Shown here one piece after another: positions 32,122 through 36,919 of a DNA stretch of 36,919 nucleotides. The DNA is from Merdibacter massiliensis (GTDB lineage Bacteria; Bacillota_I; Bacilli_A; Erysipelotrichales; Erysipelotrichaceae), in the NCBI RefSeq assembly GCF_900155395.1, contig NZ_LT699723.1, positions 1-36,919 on the forward strand. The letters are read 5' to 3'. How positions within the stretch are numbered: position 1 is the first letter of the stretch; the number at the start of each line of letters is the position of its first letter. A program made the position numbers and the translations under genes. The notes under the pieces are model-generated. The model saw only the letters and a program-made list of their open reading frames with translations. It did no database searches and was not told the DNA's origin.

Positions 32122-32683
32122 GATAATTCCACCAACGGTCAACCGCTAAACCAACAATTGATGCAATTGCTGTGGATAGAATCGCAAAAGGCAGAAAAGA
32201 GAGCACATCTTGTGATGAAAAAGAAGCACGAATTGCAATGATAGAAGTAGAAAATAAGGTAACACCAGCTGTATTCAATACTAAAAATGTGATCATCGGA
32301 CGTGTAGCACATTTCTTGTCCGGATTCTCTTCTTGTAAAAGCTGCATTGCTTTTAATCCGGCCGGGGTCGCTGCCGATCCCAAGCCAAACATATTGACCA
32401 CAATATTAGTTGCAATATAACTTAACGCTTGCGGATTTTTAACATCCGGCAATAAACGATGCAAAAAAGGACGAAAGAGACGTTCCACTTTATCTAATAA
32501 TCCAGCATCTTTTGCTACGTTCAATATCCCGTTCCAAAAACAAGTCACACACAAGAGCGGCACGACGAAATCAAATGTATCTTTCCCTACTTCTAATACG
32601 ATTGCATTGACAACTTCTCCATTTTGATTGACCAATGCATAGAAAATCCCCACACTAATACAAAACAACCATATCCGATTCAT
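32114..32683 (-). CDS. spmA: Spore maturation protein SpmA
   Basis: A 189-aa membrane protein of the SpmA family. Conserved parts include VPLLCVTCFWNGILNVAKDAGL and MFGLGSAATPAGLKAMQLLQ. It partners SpmB. The start is MNRIWLF, whose site GGAGGTGAAGAT overlaps the stop of the dacF-like gene; a longer frame to 32761 would run inside that gene. The order dacF-spmA-spmB matches other spore formers, where the carboxypeptidase and Spm proteins act in spore cortex formation. Confidence 0.93.
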   Translation of the reverse strand: MNRIWLFCISVGIFYALVNQNGEVVNAIVLEVGKDTFDFVVPLLCVTCFWNGILNVAKDAGLLDKVERLFRPFLHRLLPDVKNPQALSYIATNIVVNMFGLGSAATPAGLKAMQLLQEENPDKKCATRPMITFLVLNTAGVTLFSTSIIAIRASFSSQDVLSFLPFAILSTAIASIVGLAVDRWWNYHE

Positions 32684-32687
32684 ATCT

Positions 32688-33650
32688 TCACCTCCACAAA
32701 TAAGTATATGCAACTGTATGCTCATCACTGTTAGCTTCCATATGATACCCTTGCTTGTCACAATATTCTTTTACTTGATAATCTGCATGTGAACGCAGAG
32801 TAATACCTTGTTCTTGTTCAACATAAAAACTTTTTCCATTCACATGATAGGTTCCTTTTGCTATTAATGGAAGAAAAGAATAAGACGAAAAAACTTTTTC
32901 ATAATACTGTTGATGAAATGAGAAGTCATCACTCATCTGAAAAGTGACGATCACTACCTGCAGTCCTTCTTTTTTTGCACAGCTGATCAATGTTCGTCCT
33001 GCTTTTTTTGTATAACCGGTTTTACCAGAAATCGCATACGGATATTGCGTTAATAATTTATTTTTATTGATCCATTGGATGCCTTTTTCATTGACATATC
33101 GTTTTGCAGCAGTGATCTTGGCAAAAGTTGGATCTGTCATTGCATACTTCATCAATAACGCCATGTCATACACACTGGAAAGATTGCCACCATCTTCTTC
33201 ATCCAATCCACTGGGATTACGAAATACGGTATCTTTCATTCCCAGTTGTTGAGCCTTTGCATTCATCCACTCGACGAAAGTCTCTTCATCTTTTGCCAGA
33301 GTAACGGCAATGCTTTTTGCAGCATCATTTCCGCTTCTCAACAACAACCCATATAACAAGTCTTGCAATGAATACGTTTCCCCTACTTTCAAATAGATAC
33401 TGCTGCCCTGTACACTCAAGATTTCTTTCCCAATCGTAATTTCTTGTGCAAGATCTCCATGTTCCATTGCAACGATAGCTGTCATGACTTTGGAAATACT
33501 GGCAACGCTTTGTACCTCATGCAGATTATTTCCATATAATATACGTCCATCTTGCGACATGACACAAAATCGCTGCGTATTTGCCTGAACTGTGAAAGAT
33601 ATTGATATCCAGATACAGAAAGATAAGAATAGACAGATATATTTTTTCAT
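32688..33650 (-). CDS. D-alanyl-D-alanine carboxypeptidase (DacF/S11 family)
   Basis: A 320-aa penicillin-binding protein that removes the terminal D-Ala of peptidoglycan stem peptides. Signal peptide MKKYICLFLSFCIWI...VQA. Active-site motifs: SISK (Ser51, Lys54), SGN (106-108) and KTG (210-212). After the catalytic domain there is only a short C-terminal region and no clear amphipathic anchor, so it is shorter than PBP5-type proteins. Linkage to spmA-spmB suggests the sporulation enzyme DacF. Confidence 0.93.
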   Translation of the reverse strand: MKKYICLFLSFCIWISISFTVQANTQRFCVMSQDGRILYGNNLHEVQSVASISKVMTAIVAMEHGDLAQEITIGKEILSVQGSSIYLKVGETYSLQDLLYGLLLRSGNDAAKSIAVTLAKDEETFVEWMNAKAQQLGMKDTVFRNPSGLDEEDGGNLSSVYDMALLMKYAMTDPTFAKITAAKRYVNEKGIQWINKNKLLTQYPYAISGKTGYTKKAGRTLISCAKKEGLQVVIVTFQMSDDFSFHQQYYEKVFSSYSFLPLIAKGTYHVNGKSFYVEQEQGITLRSHADYQVKEYCDKQGYHMEANSDEHTVAYTYLWR

Positions 33651-33676
33651 CTTCTCACCTTTTTCATTATATGAAA

Positions 33677-33701
33677 AGACGGGATCATTTATATCCCGTC
33701 T
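33677..33701 (-). terminator. Terminator between scpB and the dacF-like gene
   Basis: AGACGGGAT and ATCCCGTCT form a perfect 9-bp stem with a 7-base loop, followed on the minus strand by TTTTC. It separates the scpAB unit from dacF-spmA-spmB. Confidence 0.8.
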
Positions 33702-33706
33702 GTCTT

Positions 33707-34294
33707 TTATTCTTCCACCGCTGGCTCTTCAGTTGTATCCGTATCATTCGGTTCCAAGAAAAGATCCTCATCCAGGCTCATCTGTACCTTTGGAAGCTGC
33801 GGCAATTCTTGTAAACTTTCCAATTGAAATGAATCCATAAAAGTATCCGTTACTTTATATAGAATCGGTTTCCCCGGAATATCCATTCTTCCTCCTTCTT
33901 CGATCAGTCCTCTGGCAATCAATTTTTTCAACATCATATCACAGCCGACTCCGCGAATTTCCTCAATTTCTGCACGAGTGATTGGTTGTTTATACGCAAT
34001 GATGGCTAATGTTTCCATTGCAGCAGGCGATAAGGAAGAAGATTTGACGCTTGCAAATAGCCGTTGGGCATAAGGATATACTTTTTCCTTTGTCACAAAT
34101 TTATAATGGCCTCCAAAATGAATCAGTTCAATGCCAAATTCCTCGCTCGCATATCTCTTTTGTATTTGTGACAGGACCTCTTCTAATTCCGTTGGAAGCA
34201 CTTCTTGTAAACACTGTGATAATTGTGCAATCGTAATGCCTTCATCACCGCTTAGAAACAATAAGCCTTCAACGATCGATTGCCATTGTACCAT
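33707..34294 (-). CDS. scpB: Segregation and condensation protein ScpB
   Basis: A 195-aa protein of two winged-helix domains that binds ScpA in the SMC condensin complex. Typical features: VEGLLFLSGDEGITIAQLSQ at the N-terminus and LAIIAYKQPITRAEIEEIRGV near residues 95-115. An acidic C-terminal tail ends the protein. The ATG follows AAAGGAGAGG and lies inside the end of scpA (26-base overlap), so the two are coupled. Confidence 0.95.
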   Translation of the reverse strand: MVQWQSIVEGLLFLSGDEGITIAQLSQCLQEVLPTELEEVLSQIQKRYASEEFGIELIHFGGHYKFVTKEKVYPYAQRLFASVKSSSLSPAAMETLAIIAYKQPITRAEIEEIRGVGCDMMLKKLIARGLIEEGGRMDIPGKPILYKVTDTFMDSFQLESLQELPQLPKVQMSLDEDLFLEPNDTDTTEEPAVEE

Positions 34295-35024
34295 ATGTAT
34301 CCTCTCCTTTTATGATCCAGATCATTTCTTCATCATCAATGTGGAAACATAAGATATGATGCTTGATCAGATCCAACACAGATAAAAAAGTAACAATCAC
34401 CATGCGCAGATCACTGCAATCTTCACAAAGCTGAAGAAAACTCATTTTCCCATTCCAATTTTTCAATCGTTCTTTGATCTGCAGCACACGTTCATCCACT
34501 GACATCTCATTCACTTTCATTTTTGTCTCATAAGGATGCGCCAACGCCATACGATGCAAGACACGCCGCATCGCCTTGATCAGTTCATATGGGTTTCCTG
34601 CAATGTGCTCTTCTGTTTGTTCTTTCATCCAGCGCGCAGTTTCTTCGCTTAATGGCTTTTCCATTTTTCGCTGCCGGTGTTCATATGCATCCCGCAACGT
34701 TTCACTGATTTCTTTAAAACGCTGATATTCCAATAAACGAGCAACCAGTCGATCCCGATGATCTTCTTCATATTCTTCATTTACTTCCACTTTTTCTCTT
34801 GGTAATAACTTTTTACTCTTGTATTCCAGCAATGCTGCCAATTCACTAAGATATTCTGAGGCAACTTCCAAATGAAGAGACTCCATGGTGTCTAAATATG
34901 CCAGGTATTGGTCAGTCAATACATTCATATCCAAATCAAATAAATCTAATTTATTTTCTTTGATCAAATGCAGCATCAGATCCAACGGGCCTTCGAACTG
35001 ATCGATCAAGACTTTAAATTCCAT
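34269..35024 (-). CDS. scpA: Segregation and condensation protein ScpA
   Basis: A 251-aa kleisin that bridges the SMC heads. The N-terminus FEGPLDLMLHLIKENKLDLFD (residues 10-30) and EYLSELAALLEYKSKKLLP are diagnostic. The C-terminal winged helix is shorter and divergent. The ATG follows GGAGGGCTTGC. It is first in its unit, with an extended -10 promoter upstream (35051-35059). Confidence 0.95.
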   Translation of the reverse strand: MEFKVLIDQFEGPLDLMLHLIKENKLDLFDLDMNVLTDQYLAYLDTMESLHLEVASEYLSELAALLEYKSKKLLPREKVEVNEEYEEDHRDRLVARLLEYQRFKEISETLRDAYEHRQRKMEKPLSEETARWMKEQTEEHIAGNPYELIKAMRRVLHRMALAHPYETKMKVNEMSVDERVLQIKERLKNWNGKMSFLQLCEDCSDLRMVIVTFLSVLDLIKHHILCFHIDDEEMIWIIKGEDTYGTMAIDR

Positions 35025-35050
35025 GCAAGCCCTCCTTCTACACGCGTATT

Positions 35051-35059
35051 ATTATACCA
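35051..35059 (-). promoter_or_regulatory. Extended -10 promoter of scpAB
   Basis: On the minus strand TGG-TATAAT about 27 bases before the scpA ATG. There is no good -35 box at 17 bases, which an extended -10 tolerates. The IS1182-type element begins only about 35 bases further upstream. Confidence 0.55.
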
Positions 35060-35125
35060 AAACTTTCGCGCTACGACTAGAAAAATAAAAGAGGCTGTAA
35101 CGAATAAGGAATAGCCAAAAATAAA

Positions 35126-35165
35126 AAATGCATCTGATCTCAAAAGAGAAAGGATGCATTTTTTT
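35126..35165 (+). terminator. Hairpin shielding the IS1182-type transposase
   Basis: AAAAATGCATC and GATGCATTTTT form a stem followed by T-residues, immediately before the -10 box of the transposase gene. It would stop transcription entering from flanking DNA. Confidence 0.65.
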
Positions 35166-35173
35166 GGTATAAT
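35166..35173 (+). promoter_or_regulatory. Extended -10 promoter giving a leaderless transposase mRNA
   Basis: TTGGTATAAT ends 6 bases before the ATG at 35180, so the transcript should begin at or within a base of the start codon. No ribosome binding site lies between. Confidence 0.55.
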
Positions 35174-35179
35174 TTAGCT

Positions 35180-36763
35180 ATGAAAAACATCGAAGTGTTA
35201 GAGCTAAATCATTCCTATTTGAGCAATAGGAATTATACCGCATTTCAGATGATTTTACCACTGGATTGTGAAAAAAAGATCGATTCTTCTGATCCGGTGT
35301 ACAGTTTTCTTGAAGTGATGGAAGGAGTCAACTGGAACAAATATCTTGATCACCCTGCTCACAGAGGGCGTGAAGAATATAATCCCTTCAAGATGATCAA
35401 AGTCATCCTGTTTGCGTTCATGAATCATATTTATAGTCTAAGAGATATTGAAAAAAGCTGTAGAACAGACATCCGTTTCATGTTCTTGATGCAGGAGGAA
35501 ACGCCAAGTCACATGGCATTTCATCGTTTCATCCAAAAGTATTTAAAATATGACATCCAATTCATTTTTAGAGATATATTTGAATCAATTGAGATATTAG
35601 ATCCGTCAATTGATCATGATACGGTTTATATTGATGGAACCAAGCTTGAGGCCAATGCCAACAAGTTTACTTTCATCTGGAAAAAGACCGCAATCAAAAC
35701 AAGAGATAAAATATTCACTCGATTAAACGAATGGGTCAAGAAACTGGGTGATCGTATTGAAGCATCTCAAAAAGAGGAGTGGACAATAAAAGACATAGAG
35801 AATATGGCTAACCAAATTTTTCATATCGTTGAACAAGAGGGAATCACTTTCATTTATGGAAAAGGTAAGCGAAAAAGCCAGATCCAGCGTTATTATGATG
35901 AATTGATGAAATACAAAGAAACACTGCAAAACTGTTTGGAAAGAATTGAACTATGCGGACCTGACAGAAACAGCTGTTCGAAAACAGACCACGATGCAAC
36001 GATGATGCACATGAAAGAGGACCATTATATGAAGACAGGAATCTTCAAGGCAGGATACAATGCACAGATAGCAGTAAGCAGTGAATATATCCAATTGGCT
36101 TGTATCTATCAGGATAGAACCGATCAAAAGACATTTATCAAATTTCTTGAAACATTCAGAGCACTTTATAACAGGATGCCTAAAACAGTAGCAGCGGATG
36201 CAGGATATGGATCCTATGATAATTATTTCTTCTGTTTAGAAAATGATATGGAAGCCTATATCAAATATATGATGTATTCAAAAGAAAAAGAAACGAGCTA
36301 CAAGAAAAAAACATTCATCAAATCAAACTGGAACAGAAATGGAAATGGAAGATATATCTGCCCGGCAGGACATGAATTTGGCTGTATCAATGAAACGGTT
36401 GATAAGAGAAGCAAATATTATCGAATCAATCAAACGCACAGTTGTGGCAAATGCACGGATTGCCCACTCAAATCTCAATGTACGAAAGCCAAGGGAGATC
36501 GAACGATAAGCGTGAATCCGATACTTGAGGAGTTTGAAAGAACAGCGAGAAAAAAACTAAATAGCGAAGAAGGAATCCATCATCGAGTGCAAAGATCCAT
36601 ACAAAGCGAAGGAGCATTTGGAGTGATAAAAGAAGATTATGCTTATGACAGATTACATAGGAGAAGCATCAAAAATGTAGAAATGGAGTTCCTGTTGGTG
36701 TGCGTAGGCTTTAATCTGATGAAATATCATAACAAAAAAACAAGAAAAAAAGCACAAGCATAA
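35180..36763 (+). CDS. IS1182-family transposase
   Basis: A 527-aa DDE transposase. The N-terminal DUF772 region contains AHRGREEYNPFKMIKVILFA (about residues 60-80). Catalytic-domain features include IDGTKLEANANKFTF (about 150), NAQIAVSS (about 295) and AADAGYGSYDNY (about 337). A Cys cluster (HSCGKCTDCPLKSQC, about 425-440) precedes the last catalytic part, SIQSEGAFGVIKEDY (Glu near 475). Full length and intact. The start is fixed by the promoter just upstream, and the mRNA is probably leaderless. Confidence 0.95.
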   Translation: MKNIEVLELNHSYLSNRNYTAFQMILPLDCEKKIDSSDPVYSFLEVMEGVNWNKYLDHPAHRGREEYNPFKMIKVILFAFMNHIYSLRDIEKSCRTDIRFMFLMQEETPSHMAFHRFIQKYLKYDIQFIFRDIFESIEILDPSIDHDTVYIDGTKLEANANKFTFIWKKTAIKTRDKIFTRLNEWVKKLGDRIEASQKEEWTIKDIENMANQIFHIVEQEGITFIYGKGKRKSQIQRYYDELMKYKETLQNCLERIELCGPDRNSCSKTDHDATMMHMKEDHYMKTGIFKAGYNAQIAVSSEYIQLACIYQDRTDQKTFIKFLETFRALYNRMPKTVAADAGYGSYDNYFFCLENDMEAYIKYMMYSKEKETSYKKKTFIKSNWNRNGNGRYICPAGHEFGCINETVDKRSKYYRINQTHSCGKCTDCPLKSQCTKAKGDRTISVNPILEEFERTARKKLNSEEGIHHRVQRSIQSEGAFGVIKEDYAYDRLHRRSIKNVEMEFLLVCVGFNLMKYHNKKTRKKAQA

Positions 36764-36866
36764 ATAATGTTGATGGGTTTTCCACAATAGGTGTTTTCAT
36801 AATGCCAAAAAACAGGGATAATTGGGAGAATTGAAACAATTTCAAAGTAAAGAAAAGAAAAAAGAG

Positions 36867-36882
36867 GTCGTAACCTCAATAG
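36867..36882 (+). terminator. Small hairpin after the IS1182-type transposase
   Basis: GAGGT-CGTA-ACCTC, about 105 bases after the stop codon. There is no T-run behind it, so terminator function is weak. The remaining bases between 36764 and the window end show nothing else. Confidence 0.3.
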
Positions 36883-36919
36883 ACAGATTCGTTTAATTAA
36901 AATCTTCTATTTCGTTACA

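Larger units (their letters stand above)
35091..36919 (+). mobile_element. IS1182-family insertion sequence (right tip at or just past the window edge)
   Basis: The left end reads GAGGCTGTAACGAATAAGG. The window ends in ...CTATTTCGTTACA, the inverted counterpart (TGTAACGAA shared). By symmetry the last few bases (GCCTC) would fall just outside. The element carries one transposase gene with a blocking terminator upstream and a small hairpin downstream. Confidence 0.85.

Overview
The window is AT-rich and its genes are those of a spore-forming low-GC Firmicute: spmA/spmB, yqfC/yqfD, scpA/scpB, rpsU and a DacF-type carboxypeptidase. The gene content and the gut-type surface proteins fit an Erysipelotrichaceae/Clostridium innocuum-like organism, but that placement is inference. 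It holds two very different regions, meeting at a tRNA-Glu gene near 23739-23813.

The right part (about 23.7-35.1 kb) is ordinary chromosome, almost all on the minus strand. In transcription order it carries scpA-scpB, dacF-like-spmA-spmB, rluB-rsmE-hypothetical, mtaB-murE, rpsU, yqfC-yqfD-phoH and tRNA-Glu(CUC). Many neighbours overlap by a few bases. An IS1182-type element begins just upstream of scpA and runs to the end of the window.

The left part (about 0.1-23.7 kb) is most of a conjugative element (ICE or integrated plasmid) that appears to abut the 3' end of the tRNA. In transcription order on the minus strand it has:
- a ribbon-helix-helix protein and a primase-like replication protein;
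- small regulators, then ParA and ParB and a sigma-region-4-like regulator;
- a regulated promoter with a hairpin leader, driving a surface operon: lipoprotein with an Ig-like domain, a 1286-aa thioester/Cna-B adhesin with an LPxTG-type anchor, and a second Ig-like membrane protein;
- a mating-channel operon: TcpC, TcpD-like, TcpE-like, VirB4 ATPase, VirB6-like channel with a long acidic tail, transglycosylase/M23 peptidase, lipoprotein and two unknown proteins.
The order resembles the tcp locus of clostridial plasmids such as pCW3 more than Tn916. The integrase, relaxase and coupling protein are not in the window and presumably lie to the left.

Three observations stand out. (1) A 19-bp element, TGTACCAG-TCT-CTGGTACA, occurs five times without mismatch and always in the same orientation (12584, 12780, 18776, 19258, 20981). 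Four copies lie between genes and one lies inside a gene, in a disordered linker. It is a good candidate for the ParB centromere of this element, or for an operator. (2) tcpC is split by an IS3-family element, itself invaded by an IS256-family element. Removing 8865-12101 restores one uninterrupted 317-codon reading frame, so the transfer apparatus is probably broken in this isolate. (3) A thioester adhesin sits in line with the conjugation genes, between two paralogous Ig-like proteins and behind leader terminators. This suggests an element-encoded, switchable attachment system for mating or host contact.
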